A stretch of DNA of 64,000 nt from Microterricola pindariensis (GCF_002936985.1 NZ_MPZN01000003.1:62001-126000); one strand, 5' to 3'; positions 37,946 through 47,959 are shown, counted from the stretch's first letter. Program-made: numbers and translations. The notes: a model not told the origin generated them from the letters alone.

Positions 37946-40189
37946 CTAGCTGCCGAGCAGCCCGATCGACGTTGCCCGATCGACGGCCTCCGACCGGGAC
38001 GAGACGCCCAGCTTGCGGTAAATCGATCCGACCTCGGTGCTCACCGTGTTGCGGGAGACGAACAGCCTGGCGCCGATCTCCGGGATCGACAGGTGCGTCT
38101 GCAGATAGGGAAGCAGGCGCAGTTCCGCCGGGGTCAGCGGCGAGTACCCGCCCGCGCCCGCCGCGCTGGAGGAGATGATGTCCCGCAGGGCGGAGACAGA
38201 GCCGAGCAGCGCGCCGAGCGCCGGGCGGTGCAGCAGGATGTCGTCGATCTCGCGCAGGAGATGGCGCGCCGTCGCATGGTCGCCGATCGCCCAGTAGCTC
38301 TTCGCGAGAGAGAGCCGAACCCGGGTCGCCAGCGCGGGCGCCGCGTACGTGCACACGGGGCGCGCGCGCATCGCCCTGGTCAGTTCCCGCTCGGCGCGGC
38401 TCAGGTCGCCCTCGTGCAGAGCCAGCCGCGCGGCGGCGACGACGGCGGGCACGGCGATCGCGTAGTCCTGGATGCGGTGGAGCTCGACGGAGGAGAGTGC
38501 CCGCTCCACCCGGGCCGCGCCCTCCGGCCAGCGGCCCCTGTCCATCGCGATCAGCGCGCACTCGGCTTCGGCGAGGGCCTGCACTCCGGCGTTGTCGTGC
38601 TGGCGGGCGAGCTCGGCCGCCTCGGCGAACAGGGCCTCTGCGGCATCCGCGTTGCCACGCAGCAGCTCGGCCTCGCCGCCCTGGCAGAGCGCCTGCTCCC
38701 GCCACGGGCTCCACGAGGGTTCCTGGGCGAGCGCGAACGCGGCGTCGGCCGCGGCCCGCTCCGGCCCGGACGCGCACATCAGCGCCCGGAGCATGGCCCG
38801 GCTGGAGTCAAACGTCGCCGAACCGTCGAAGGGCTTCGGGGCGAATGAGGCCGACTCCAGCATCGCGGCGAGCCGGTCGGCCTCGATGGCCTGACCGGAC
38901 ATGACGGCGATCCAGCCGGCCAGCACCCCGAGCGGCGGGTGACTTTCGACGGTGACGGGCCCGAGCTCGCCCAGCCAACGCTGCACGGTTCCCATCTGCC
39001 CGGCCTGGAAGGTCGCCATGGCGTGCTCGGTCACGAGCCGCACGCTGTTCGTGCGATCCGGTGTCTCCAACAGGTGCTCGATCGCCTTCTCCGGGGAGCC
39101 GTTCTGCTCATACCACTCGGCGGCCCGCACGTGCAGCTCAGCGACTCGGCCGGGGTCGACGCGGCGCAGCTCGCTGAGCAGGAACTCCCGGAACAGCGGG
39201 TGGTAGCGATACCACTCGCGGCGCCGGTCCAGCGGGATCAGGAAGACGTTGGAGCCCTCCAGCTCGCGCAGGCGTGCCTGCGAGCCCAGCACATCGAGCA
39301 CCGCGTCGCACAGCTCGCCGGAGAACTCGTCGAGCACGGCCGTGCAGCGGAGGAAGCGCTGCACGTCCGCCGGGAGGGAGGCCAGCGATTCCCGGTACAG
39401 GTAGTCGGCGACGTAGCGGTCGTCGCCGGAGATCAACGCCGTCCCCTCTGCGTTGTCGTGTGCGATGACGGCCGACAGGTACAGGCCGACGGGCCAGCCC
39501 TCCGTGCGCTCGGTGACGGCATCGGCCAGCTCGGGCGTCAACGGCACCGCGGCCTCTGCGAAGATCTTTCGCGCGCCGTCCGCGTCCAGCGTGAGGCTGT
39601 CGGCGCCGAACTCCACGGTCTGCCCCGCGGCACGGAGCCGGGCGAGGTGGGGTTGCTCGCGCCGGCTGGCCGTCACGATCTGCGAGCCGGGCGGGATGGC
39701 GTCGATCACCACGCTCAAGACGTCCTGACAGGCCGGTGTCGCGAGCTCGTGCAGGTCATCGATCATCAGCACGAAGTCGCGACGGCTCTCGCGCAGCGCG
39801 AGCGCGAGGCGGGGGGCGGCGCGGCCGAGTGCCGAGACCCCGTGGCCGCGCATATCGGCGATCAGCCGGCCGTCCCCGCCCGTCGCCCGCACGAACGCGG
39901 AGGCCAGCAGGGTCAACAGTTTGACGGCGTCATCGTCGAACCGGTCGAGCGAGACCCACCCGACACCGCGCTTCTCTGCCGCCGCCCACTCGGCCAGGAA
40001 ACTGGACTTGCCGTAGCCGGATGGCGCCGTCACCGTCACGACACGGCGGTGCGATTCGAGGGCGGATTCGATGAGCGCTGCGCGGCTGACGAACCCCGCC
40101 CGAGGTGCGGGTATCGCCAGTTTTGCCTCCAGCAGCAGTCTGTCCAACTCGACTTTGCTTCTGGCCAGCACACGCTGGGACTCAGCCAC
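37946..40189 (-). CDS. MalT-like LuxR-family ATP-dependent transcriptional regulator
   Basis: This 747-residue STAND-type regulator has a P-loop (APSGYGKSS) near residue 55, the Walker B-like FVLMIDDLHEL, a winged-helix segment, a helical (TPR-like) sensor region from ~370 to 660 and a C-terminal LuxR helix-turn-helix (LTPAELRLLPYLQTHLSIPEIGARL). Such proteins bind ATP and an inducer, oligomerise and activate transcription. The GTG at 40189 is leaderless, with a well-formed promoter. It follows the IclR gene in the same direction. Target genes and inducer are unknown. Confidence 0.9.
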   Translation of the reverse strand: MAESQRVLARSKVELDRLLLEAKLAIPAPRAGFVSRAALIESALESHRRVVTVTAPSGYGKSSFLAEWAAAEKRGVGWVSLDRFDDDAVKLLTLLASAFVRATGGDGRLIADMRGHGVSALGRAAPRLALALRESRRDFVLMIDDLHELATPACQDVLSVVIDAIPPGSQIVTASRREQPHLARLRAAGQTVEFGADSLTLDADGARKIFAEAAVPLTPELADAVTERTEGWPVGLYLSAVIAHDNAEGTALISGDDRYVADYLYRESLASLPADVQRFLRCTAVLDEFSGELCDAVLDVLGSQARLRELEGSNVFLIPLDRRREWYRYHPLFREFLLSELRRVDPGRVAELHVRAAEWYEQNGSPEKAIEHLLETPDRTNSVRLVTEHAMATFQAGQMGTVQRWLGELGPVTVESHPPLGVLAGWIAVMSGQAIEADRLAAMLESASFAPKPFDGSATFDSSRAMLRALMCASGPERAAADAAFALAQEPSWSPWREQALCQGGEAELLRGNADAAEALFAEAAELARQHDNAGVQALAEAECALIAMDRGRWPEGAARVERALSSVELHRIQDYAIAVPAVVAAARLALHEGDLSRAERELTRAMRARPVCTYAAPALATRVRLSLAKSYWAIGDHATARHLLREIDDILLHRPALGALLGSVSALRDIISSSAAGAGGYSPLTPAELRLLPYLQTHLSIPEIGARLFVSRNTVSTEVGSIYRKLGVSSRSEAVDRATSIGLLGS

Positions 40190-40224
40190 GATCGAATCAT
40201 ATGCGCGCGTCAGCGCTGCCTCAA
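40190..40224 (-). promoter_or_regulatory. Promoter of the MalT-like regulator gene
   Basis: On the minus strand TTGAGG (40224-40219), a 17-bp spacer, TATGAT (40201-40196) and a 6-nt gap lead to the GTG start. It is the best-formed housekeeping promoter in the window and implies a leaderless message. Confidence 0.65.
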
Positions 40225-40256
40225 CCCTCAGGCGGGCGCTGCGGGAGCCGTCCTGC

Positions 40257-40982
40257 TCAGGCGCCGTAGGCGCGCGCCACGCTCTGCGCGCCGCGCTGCA
40301 GCCGTTCTGCGATCACGGACTCCGGATGCGTGAGCGCCACGTGGATCACCGCGATCGAGGCGGGCGGCTGCCCGGCGAGGGCCAGCGGCACGGCGATCGA
40401 GGTGAGGGTGGGCACGACCTCGTCGTGGCTGGAGGCGTAGCCCGCGAGGCGCGCCCGCGCGAGTTCCGCGCGCAGCTGCTCGCTCATGCCCGCCTCGATC
40501 TCGGCGGGCCAAGAGCGCTCCGGCATCCCGAGCAGGATCGCCTTGCCCGGGCCGCCGCGGCCGAGCGGGTGGCGGTGGCCGGGCCGGTAGGAGACCACGG
40601 CGACGCTCTGCCGCGGCGCGGCGCTGACCAGCGTGACGGCCTCGCCGCCGTCCACCATCACCGCAAGCAGGCAGGTCATTCCGAGCTCGTCGGCGATCTC
40701 GCTGAGCTCGGGCAGCGCCGCCTGCTGCAGGTTGCGCGCCACCCCGGACGAGAGCGCGGCGAGGCCCGCGCCGAGGGCGACCAAACCGGCGTCGTCGCGG
40801 GTGACCAGGGCGTGGTCCTCGAGCGTGCGCAGCAGCCGGTACGCCACCGAGCGGTGCACAGCGAGCTCGGCGGCGAGCTCGGCGATGGAGAGGCTGCGGT
40901 CGGCGTTGGCGAGGATCTCCAAGAGCCGGATGCCGCGGCTCAGCGTCTGCGAGCCGGCCTGTGTTGCGGCCTGTTCTGCCAT
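40257..40982 (-). CDS. IclR family transcriptional regulator
   Basis: This 241-residue regulator has an N-terminal winged helix (SLSIAELAAELAVHRSVAYRLLRTLE is longer than quoted: key turn AELAVHRSVAYRLL) and a C-terminal GAF-like effector domain with LGRGGPGKAILLGM. The ATG at 40982 gives a normal N-terminus and has AGAAGGG upstream. An in-frame GTG at 41042 lies 8 nt after a -10-like TATTAT (41056-41051), so a leaderless, 20-residue longer form is possible. It lies 82 bp downstream of the D-lactate dehydrogenase gene and may regulate it. Confidence 0.9.
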   Translation of the reverse strand: MAEQAATQAGSQTLSRGIRLLEILANADRSLSIAELAAELAVHRSVAYRLLRTLEDHALVTRDDAGLVALGAGLAALSSGVARNLQQAALPELSEIADELGMTCLLAVMVDGGEAVTLVSAAPRQSVAVVSYRPGHRHPLGRGGPGKAILLGMPERSWPAEIEAGMSEQLRAELARARLAGYASSHDEVVPTLTSIAVPLALAGQPPASIAVIHVALTHPESVIAERLQRGAQSVARAYGA

Positions 40983-41064
40983 CGGTGCCCGGCCCTTCTG
41001 CCTGTGTCGCTCGTGCGCGGCATCCGCGCGAAATGCGGTCACCTAGTTCGATAATAGGACACGA

Positions 41065-43926
41065 CTACCGCGTGGCGCGCTCCAGCAGCTCCAGGATGTG
41101 CACGTAGGACTCGCCGGTGGCCCGGGTCATGCCGATCTCGCAGGTGCGGTTGCAGGAGGCATGGGCATCGAAGTCGCGCCCGGCAAGCTCGGCGGCCTCG
41201 GCGGCGGTGGCCGAGGCAGTCAGCTCCGGGTGCAGCATCCCGCGGTCGCCGGCGAAGGCGCAGCAGCCCCAGGCATCCGGAACGACGGCCTCGACCGCGA
41301 CGGCCCCGGCCAGCTGACGCAGGTGCTCGTTGGAGCCGAGGCGGGTGCTGGAGCAGGTCGGGTGCAGCGCGAGCGAGTCGATCTGCTCGGTGATGGGCAG
41401 CCCGGGCAGCAGCTGCTCTGCGGCGAAGTCGACGGCGTCGATGATCGTGAGCGACACCGGTCGCCCGTCGAGTTCGCCCACGTTCTCCAGCGCGTGCACC
41501 AGCCCCTCTGTGCAGGAGGAGTTGTCGCAGACGATCGGCAGGAACCCGCCCTCCGAGGCGGCGAGCAAGGCCCGCACGGTGTTCTCGATCGCCGTGCGGT
41601 AGCCGTCGGCGAGGCCCTTCGACTTCCAGGGCGTGCCGCAGCAGAGCGAGTCGATGCGCTCCGGGGTGATCAGCTGCACCCCGGCGCGCTCCGCGAGCAG
41701 CCGGAATGCGGCCGCGGCGCCCATGCTGCCGTCGGCCGGCCCGAACATGGAGCCGACGCAGGCCGAGAAGAAGACGGCGTCGCCGGTCGCCGGCGAGCCG
41801 TGTGCCCGCTTGGCGCCGCCGCGGGGCAGGTCGCCGCTCCACTGCGGCACGACGTCGCTGCCGAGCACCACGCGGCCGGCGGCACTGGCCAGGGTCGCGA
41901 CGGGCGGCACCAGCTTGGCGGCGCTGAGCGCGACGGATGCCCCGCGGCTGACGCCGCCCCAGGCCTTCGCCACCCCGGCCGCGATGGTGCGGGTCGGGGC
42001 GTTGGCGTCCTGCTCGCGCAGCCGGCGCACCAGGTCGCCCGTGTTGATCAGCACGGGGCAGGCGGTCTGGCACATGCCGTCGGCCGCGCAGGTCTCCACC
42101 GAGGCGTACTGCTCGGCCGCGGCCAGCCGGGCATCCAGGGCCGTGTCGCCGTGCGCGCGGGCCGCGGCCCTGGCCCGGCGCACCGCGATGCGCTGCCGGG
42201 GAGTCAGGGTGACGTCCTTGCTCGGGCAGACCGGCTCGCAGTAGCCGCACTCCACGCAGCGGTCGACCTCGGCCTCCACCTCCGGGGTGACCTTGAGATG
42301 CTCCAGATGGGAGGTGGGGGAGTCGGTGAGCAGCACTCCGGGGTTCAGCACGCCGCGGGGGTCGGCGAGTCGCTTGACCTCGCGCATGACGGCGTAGAGC
42401 TCCGGGCCGAACTGGCGCTCCACGAAGGGGGCCATGATGCGGCCGGTGCCGTGCTCGGCCTTCAGCGTTCCGCCGGCGCCGAGCACGAGCTCGACCAGCT
42501 CCTCGGTGAAGAGGGCCTGGCGCTCGATGGCCCCGTCGGCGGTGAAGTCCTCGGTGAGCAGGAAGTGGATGTTGCCGTCCTTGGCGTGGCCGAAGATGAC
42601 GGCGTCGTCGTAGCCGTGGCGCTCGAACAGCACCTGCAGGGCCGCGCAGGTGCCGGCCAGCTGCTCGACGGGCACCGCGATGTCCTCGAGCAGGGCCGTC
42701 GTGCCGGGCTTCCTGGCGCCGGCGATGGCGGCGTACAGCCCCTTGCGGAAGTGCCAGAGCCTGGCACGCTCCGTGGCGTCGCGGGTGACATCGAGCGCGG
42801 GGGCGCCGGCGGCGGCCAGCGCCACCCCGGCGCGCTCGATCTGGGCGGCGAGGTCTGCGTCATCCGCCCCGTGGTACTCCACCAGCAGGGCGGCGTGGCC
42901 CGCGACGACGACGTCGTCGATGATGCCCGCGGCAGTCGGGTCGGCCTGGATGACGCGGAGCGACGCGGCATCCATCAGCTCCAGGGTGGCCGCGCCGGTG
43001 GCGACCAGCACGGGCAGGATCCCGGTCGCCGCGTCGAGGCTGTCGAACACGAGCAGGGCGGTGCCGATGGCGGGCGCGATCGTCACCGTGTCGAAGACGG
43101 CCTCCGCGACGAAGCCGAGCGTGCCCTCGCTGCCCACCAGCAGGTGGGCCAGGATCTGCACGGGCTCGCCGAAGTCGAGGAAGGAGTTCAGGCCGTAGCC
43201 CATGGTGTTCTTGCCGCGGTACTGCCGCTCGATCTCGGCGACGAGGTCGGCGCGGCCGCGGATCTCATCGCGCAGCCGGGTGAGGCCCGCGTGCAGCGCG
43301 GGCTCGGCGCTGGCCAGCCGGGCATCGGCGTCTGGACGGGCCGTGTCGACGATGGTGCCGCTCGGCAGCACGAAGGTCAGCGAGGCCAGCGTGCGGTAGC
43401 TGTTCTGGTGGGTGCCGCAGGCCATGCCACTGGAGTTGTTGGCGATGACACCGCCGATGGTCGCGGCGATCTCGCTCGCCGGGTCCGGGCCGAGCTTGCG
43501 CCCATGCCGGATCAGTCGGGCGTTCACCTGGCGCACGGTGGCGCCCGGCTGCACGCGCACCCGGGCGCCGCCGTCCTCCACGTCGATGCGGCGGAACGCC
43601 GACCGGGTGTCGAGCAGGATGCCGTCGCCGGAGGCCTGCCCGGAGAGGCTCGTGCCGCCGGAGCGGACCGTCACGTGCCGCCCGGCGGCCGCGGCGAAGC
43701 CGAGCACGGCGGCCACCTGCTCGAGGGTCTGCGGGGTGACGACGGCCTCGGGGGTGAGCAGCACGTGGGAGGCGTCGACGCCGGCCACAATCCGGTCGAA
43801 CTCGGCGACGCTCACCGTGCGTGCGCCGCCCTCGCGCGGGGCGCCGATGGCCTGCTCGAGCGCGGCGGCGAGCGACTCGTCGCCGGCGGAGACGGCGGAG
43901 CGGATGGCGGTGGCTGAGGCGGTCAT
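41065..43926 (-). CDS. FAD and [4Fe-4S] D-lactate/2-hydroxyacid dehydrogenase (Dld-II type)
   Basis: This 953-residue protein fuses a GlcD-like FAD_binding_4/FAD-oxidase C half (SGGTSLSGQASGDGI near residue 85, KAEHGTGRI near 500) with a GlcF-like iron-sulfur half. Cluster motifs are CVECGYCEPVCP near residue 558 and CAADGMCQTACP near 611, followed by two CCG-type domains (LCCGTPWKSKG, GCCAFAGDRG). This matches quinone-linked D-lactate dehydrogenases of the Shewanella Dld-II type. It would oxidise D-lactate or a similar 2-hydroxyacid at the membrane. It is 67 bp downstream of a MurR/RpiR regulator and followed by an IclR regulator. Confidence 0.9.
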   Translation of the reverse strand: MTASATAIRSAVSAGDESLAAALEQAIGAPREGGARTVSVAEFDRIVAGVDASHVLLTPEAVVTPQTLEQVAAVLGFAAAAGRHVTVRSGGTSLSGQASGDGILLDTRSAFRRIDVEDGGARVRVQPGATVRQVNARLIRHGRKLGPDPASEIAATIGGVIANNSSGMACGTHQNSYRTLASLTFVLPSGTIVDTARPDADARLASAEPALHAGLTRLRDEIRGRADLVAEIERQYRGKNTMGYGLNSFLDFGEPVQILAHLLVGSEGTLGFVAEAVFDTVTIAPAIGTALLVFDSLDAATGILPVLVATGAATLELMDAASLRVIQADPTAAGIIDDVVVAGHAALLVEYHGADDADLAAQIERAGVALAAAGAPALDVTRDATERARLWHFRKGLYAAIAGARKPGTTALLEDIAVPVEQLAGTCAALQVLFERHGYDDAVIFGHAKDGNIHFLLTEDFTADGAIERQALFTEELVELVLGAGGTLKAEHGTGRIMAPFVERQFGPELYAVMREVKRLADPRGVLNPGVLLTDSPTSHLEHLKVTPEVEAEVDRCVECGYCEPVCPSKDVTLTPRQRIAVRRARAAARAHGDTALDARLAAAEQYASVETCAADGMCQTACPVLINTGDLVRRLREQDANAPTRTIAAGVAKAWGGVSRGASVALSAAKLVPPVATLASAAGRVVLGSDVVPQWSGDLPRGGAKRAHGSPATGDAVFFSACVGSMFGPADGSMGAAAAFRLLAERAGVQLITPERIDSLCCGTPWKSKGLADGYRTAIENTVRALLAASEGGFLPIVCDNSSCTEGLVHALENVGELDGRPVSLTIIDAVDFAAEQLLPGLPITEQIDSLALHPTCSSTRLGSNEHLRQLAGAVAVEAVVPDAWGCCAFAGDRGMLHPELTASATAAEAAELAGRDFDAHASCNRTCEIGMTRATGESYVHILELLERATR

Positions 43927-43941
43927 ACGAGGGTGATTCCT

Positions 43942-43980
43942 GACGGTGTGCGGGGCTGGCTGGTGGACGGTGTGCGGGGC
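43942..43980. repeat. Pair of 15-bp direct repeats in the D-LDH leader
   Basis: GACGGTGTGCGGGGC occurs at 43942-43956 and 43966-43980, 24 bp apart, in the 67-bp gap between the RpiR-type gene and the dehydrogenase start. It could be a regulatory site or chance duplication. Confidence 0.6.
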
Positions 43981-43993
43981 CGGGCCGCGACGC

Positions 43994-44908
43994 TCATGAG
44001 CGCCGTGTGCGGAGGTTGTGCACGACCGCGTACGTGTTGCGAATGGCCTCCATCGACTCCTCATAACTGGCCTGGGCCACGCCGATGAAGATGCAGTCGA
44101 CGACCATGAGCTGGGCGATGCGGCTGCCGAGCGCGCCCGAGCGGAACACGGATTCGCGGGCCGCCGTCGTGAGCACGATGTCGGCGTGCTCGACGATCGG
44201 CGAGCCCTCATGGTTGGTGATGGCGATGGTGGTCGCCCCCGCGGCCCGGGCGATGGAGAGGAACTCGACGGTGTCGACGGTGCTGCCGCTGTGCGAGACG
44301 GCGATGGCCACGGCCCCGCTGCGCATGGTCGTCGCCGAGGTCCACGCCGCGTGCGAGTCTGACCAGTTCAGGGCGGTGCGCCCGATGCGGGTGAGCTTCT
44401 GCTGCAGGTCGAGGCCGACGAAGGAGCTCGCGCCGAGGCCGAAGATGTCGACCCGGTGCGCGCTGCCGACCGCGTCGACGGCCGCCTGGAGGGCCGGCAC
44501 ATCGAGCACCTTTGCCGTGTCGGCGATGGAGAGCGTCTCGGCCAGCGACACCTTGGCCACGATGTCCTCCAGGCTGTCGTCGCGGTCGACGTCGCCGGAG
44601 ACCTCCGGCAGCCCCGCCGTCTCGAAGCGCTCGCGTGTCACGTCGCGCAGCACGTCCATGCGCAGCTCTTTGAGATGGCCGTAGCCCATGCGCTTGCAGA
44701 AGCGCACCACCGAGGTGGTCGAGGTGTCACTGCGGGCGGCCAGCTCGCCGATGGAGAGCTCGGCGATCGCGCCGGGGTCGGCGAGGAACAGCGCGGCGAT
44801 GCGCTGTTCGCTCGGGCGCAGCTCGGGCAGCACGGCTCGCATGCGCACGAGCACGGCGCGCTCCGTGGCGACCGTGGCGACCGTGGCGCGGGCTTCGGAT
44901 GCTGGCAT
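43994..44908 (-). CDS. MurR/RpiR family regulator with SIS domain
   Basis: This 304-residue regulator has an N-terminal HTH_6 domain (LRPSEQRIAALFLADPGAIAE... with the recognition turn RSDTSTTSVVRFCKRMGY) and a C-terminal sugar-isomerase (SIS) domain (VDIFGLGASSFVGLDLQQKL, AIAVSHSGSTVDTVEF). It probably senses a phosphosugar or related ligand. The ATG at 44908 follows GAGGAGAA. It lies directly upstream of, and in the same direction as, the D-lactate dehydrogenase gene, so it is the prime regulator candidate. Confidence 0.92.
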   Translation of the reverse strand: MPASEARATVATVATERAVLVRMRAVLPELRPSEQRIAALFLADPGAIAELSIGELAARSDTSTTSVVRFCKRMGYGHLKELRMDVLRDVTRERFETAGLPEVSGDVDRDDSLEDIVAKVSLAETLSIADTAKVLDVPALQAAVDAVGSAHRVDIFGLGASSFVGLDLQQKLTRIGRTALNWSDSHAAWTSATTMRSGAVAIAVSHSGSTVDTVEFLSIARAAGATTIAITNHEGSPIVEHADIVLTTAARESVFRSGALGSRIAQLMVVDCIFIGVAQASYEESMEAIRNTYAVVHNLRTRRS

Positions 44909-45239
44909 GGTTCTCCTCGGTGGAAACGGAGCGGTGACGACGGGGCGCATGCGCGTTGGTCGATGAAGACAACACTAGAAGAAACTTTGCTACCTAGAGT
45001 GCACGTGGCGTGTACTTTCCTGCCCCATTTAGACGGCCGCCGCGATTCCCGGCGCAGGCCAGGTTGCCCGCGGCACGGTTCCGACCCCAGAACGGGGGTG
45101 AATTCGCTGCGGAACGCGGCGCATGGCCCGCACTCGAACACAGGGGGTGTACTCGTCTTCTACTCTGGAACCGCAGGTATCTCGCCTGTCGGGCGGAGTG
45201 CGTGGTTGTGCGAGCGGAAATGACTGTCGGAGATGGCCC
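44909..45239. promoter_or_regulatory. Divergent intergenic region between RpiR-type and LuxR-type genes
   Basis: This 331-bp gap holds an imperfect inverted element (CTAG at 44975-44978 and 44994-44997, with AAAC/TTTG inside) that could bind the RpiR-type protein. The rest shows no gene or clear motif. The assignment is tentative. Confidence 0.3.
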
Positions 45240-47894
45240 ATGATGGGGTCGATGCGCTGGTCGATGGCGCTGGAGCGCGTCTCGCAGTTCTGGGGGCGCA
45301 GCGAGCTGAGCGCCGAGGTCACCGCAGCACTGGGCGCGCCGGGCAACAACGTCGTGCTCCTCGGCGCCGGGGGCGCAGGCAAGACGGCGCTCGGCGTGCA
45401 CGCCCTGGTGCGGCTCACCAGCGAGAACCCGGCACTCCACGCTGTGCACTTCGCGGCCACCACCGCGACGAGGCAGTCCCCGCTGGCCGTCTTCATTCCC
45501 GCGCTGCGCGACTACGACGCGCTGGCCGGCGAGAGCCCGGACCGCATCGCGCAGGCCCTCGTGAAGGCCTGCCTCGAACACGCCGGCGCAGACGGCGGCC
45601 GCAAACCCGGCCCGGCGCAGCTCGTGATCATGATCGATGACGTCCCGCTGCTCGACAACCTCAGCGCGCTCGTCGTCGAGTACCTGCTCTCCCGCACCGA
45701 TGTGCGCGTCGTGCTCAGCTGTCGCAGCACCCCCGGGCTCACCCCCGCGCTCACCCGCGCCTGGCGGGACGGGATCCTCGCCCGCATCGACGTTCCCGAG
45801 CTGACCCGCGCCGAGATCTCCGAGATCGCAGGGGAGCTGCTGGCGCCGAAGCTGCTCGCCCCCGATGCCGTGCAGCGACTGGCCGAGGCGACGGGCGGCA
45901 ACGCGCTGTTCCTGATCGAGCTGTTGCGCAGCCTGGAACGCTCCGAGGCGCTGGAGCTTCGACAGGGCCTGTGGGTCTGGCGGCGGCCGTTCCCCGCGGA
46001 CACCTCGCTCGGCGACATCCTTCGCTCGGAGCTTGCCCAGCTCTCGCCGGAGAAGTTGGCGGCCTACGAGACGATCGCGCTCTGCGCGCCCGTGTCGCTC
46101 GCGCTGCTCTGCACCCAGTTCGAGCCGGCCGTGCTCGACGAGCTCGCCGTGGACGGCCTCGTCGCCTTCCACGGGATGCACGACAACAGCCGGCAGGTCG
46201 TCGCGACGGTCGCCCACCCGCTCTCCGGCGAGGTGATGGCCGCCTTGGTGCGCCCCGTGCAGCGAATGGCGCGCCTCCGCGCGATGTACGACGCCGCGCT
46301 CGCGCAGGGGAGCGGTGCGACGCCGTCCCGCTGGAACGGCGAGAGCTCCGAGCTGCTCTCGCTCGTCTCGTGGGGAATCGGCGGCGGCTGCGCCGTTCCG
46401 CTCGACATCCTGCAGCGGGCCTTCGCCCTGGTCGAGCAGCTGGCCGACTACGAGTTCCGGATCCTGCTCGACTCTGCCCTGATCCAGCACCCGGCCGCGG
46501 ATGACGCCGTGCGGGTGGCTGCCCTGAACAACCGCATCGAGGCGCACCGCTTCAGCAATGCCCCGAACGCGGTGCTGTCCGATGCGACCAGCGCACGAGA
46601 GATCATCGAGCGGATGCCGGCCAGTGCCGCCCGGGCCGAGCTGGCCATCGGGCACGCCCTCGTCGTGGCCGACGCCCTCGTGCTCCCGCAGGGCAACTGG
46701 CGCGACGCGCTCCGCATCCTGGACTGGGCCGAGCGCCTGGCAGAAGCGGATTCGGCCGAGGCCCACTCCGTTCGGCGCCTCGCGATCGCCCGGGGAATCT
46801 ACCTGAGCTACGCGGGCGAGATGACCGAGTCGGTCCGGCTGCAGAGCGAGTTGTATGCGGCGATGCACTCCTCCGCCGATTTCCTCCCGCTGGCCTCGAC
46901 ACTGGTGATCTCGCTCGCCCAGCGCGGCGAGACCAAGCGCGCCAGAGCGGTCGGCCGGCAACAGCTCGGACTGGCGATGCGGTCGATCAAGCGGCATCCG
47001 CTGGCCGTCGGCGACATGGTCGGCGCGTGGTGCCTGGCCGACCTGTTCACCGGCAACACCCGCGAGGCGAGCATCATCTACGGCTTCCTCAACGTCGCCA
47101 TGGACCGCAATCCCGGCCATGTGCGGGTGCGCAACACTCTCGTTGCCTTCGGCCGCGGGCTGCTGGCGATCAGCCAGGGCGAGTGGGAGGGCGCGGTGCG
47201 CAACCTCAGCATCGCCTGCGCCGAGCTCGACGACTTCACCGGCACCGGCTCCGAAGGTCTCCTGCTCGCGTCGCTGGCGCTGGCGCAGGCCGCGACCGGC
47301 GACCACGAGGGCTCGGCCGTCACCCGGGCTCAGTTCGAGGCGCTCGGTGAGCGCTCCAGCCGGCTGCTTGAGCTGCCGGCCCGCTACAACCTGCTGCTCG
47401 CCGCGCTCTACGCGCCGGGCGGCGAGGAGCTGGCCGAGGCAACGGCCCTCGCCGAGCTCGCCCGCGAGCGCGGGTTCGCGTTGATGGAGTTGCGTGCGCT
47501 GCACGCCGTCGCGCTGTGCACGGGCGGTGGCTTGAACCCGGATGACGAGGCACGCGCTCGGGAAATGGCCAACCGGATCGACGCGCCGCTGGCGGGGTTG
47601 CTGCTGGCGAGCTGCGAGCACATCGCAGCAGGCGGTGCCCGCTCGACCGGGTCCGCCGCGCGGGCCTTGGCGCGGCGTGGACTGGTGATCCCCTCCGGGC
47701 AGGCCCTCAGCGGGCTCACCGCCCGCGAGCAACAGCTCGCCGAATTGCTGGCGCTCGGCTTCTCGAACGCCCAGATCGCACGGCGACTCTCCATCTCCAA
47801 GCGCACCGTCGAGAGCCACGCGGCCAAGGTGCTGCTGAAGTTGCAGGTGGGCTCCCGTGACGACGTCGCCGTCGCGCTCGAGGCGCTCGAATAG
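45240..47894 (+). CDS. Large AAA/LuxR-family transcriptional regulator
   Basis: This ~884-residue STAND regulator has a P-loop GAGGAGKTA near residue 40, Walker B-like QLVIMIDDVPLLD, a long alpha-helical middle with TPR-like character and a C-terminal LuxR helix-turn-helix (LTAREQQLAELLALGFSNAQI). The ATG at 45240 (followed at once by a second ATG) has GGAG upstream; an in-frame extension to 45123 is not needed. It is divergent from the MurR/RpiR-type gene and of the same general class as the MalT-like gene 7 kb away. The inducer is unknown. Confidence 0.88.
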   Translation: MMGSMRWSMALERVSQFWGRSELSAEVTAALGAPGNNVVLLGAGGAGKTALGVHALVRLTSENPALHAVHFAATTATRQSPLAVFIPALRDYDALAGESPDRIAQALVKACLEHAGADGGRKPGPAQLVIMIDDVPLLDNLSALVVEYLLSRTDVRVVLSCRSTPGLTPALTRAWRDGILARIDVPELTRAEISEIAGELLAPKLLAPDAVQRLAEATGGNALFLIELLRSLERSEALELRQGLWVWRRPFPADTSLGDILRSELAQLSPEKLAAYETIALCAPVSLALLCTQFEPAVLDELAVDGLVAFHGMHDNSRQVVATVAHPLSGEVMAALVRPVQRMARLRAMYDAALAQGSGATPSRWNGESSELLSLVSWGIGGGCAVPLDILQRAFALVEQLADYEFRILLDSALIQHPAADDAVRVAALNNRIEAHRFSNAPNAVLSDATSAREIIERMPASAARAELAIGHALVVADALVLPQGNWRDALRILDWAERLAEADSAEAHSVRRLAIARGIYLSYAGEMTESVRLQSELYAAMHSSADFLPLASTLVISLAQRGETKRARAVGRQQLGLAMRSIKRHPLAVGDMVGAWCLADLFTGNTREASIIYGFLNVAMDRNPGHVRVRNTLVAFGRGLLAISQGEWEGAVRNLSIACAELDDFTGTGSEGLLLASLALAQAATGDHEGSAVTRAQFEALGERSSRLLELPARYNLLLAALYAPGGEELAEATALAELARERGFALMELRALHAVALCTGGGLNPDDEARAREMANRIDAPLAGLLLASCEHIAAGGARSTGSAARALARRGLVIPSGQALSGLTAREQQLAELLALGFSNAQIARRLSISKRTVESHAAKVLLKLQVGSRDDVAVALEALE

Positions 47895-47947
47895 GCGCAG
47901 CGCGTTCTGAGCGGTGCGCACGGAGCGTTCCGCCCACAGCGCGCCGC

Positions 47948-47959
47948 TACGCTGAATGC
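47948..47959 (+). promoter_or_regulatory. Leaderless-type -10 element for the GNAT gene
   Basis: TACGCT (47948-47953) lies 6 nt before the ATG at 47960. No ribosome-binding site is visible. Confidence 0.5.

Noticed and set aside
41098-43917. 939-codon open frame opposite the D-lactate dehydrogenase
   Set aside because: Shadow frame; the opposite strand carries the CxxCxxC cluster motifs and FAD motifs in one frame.
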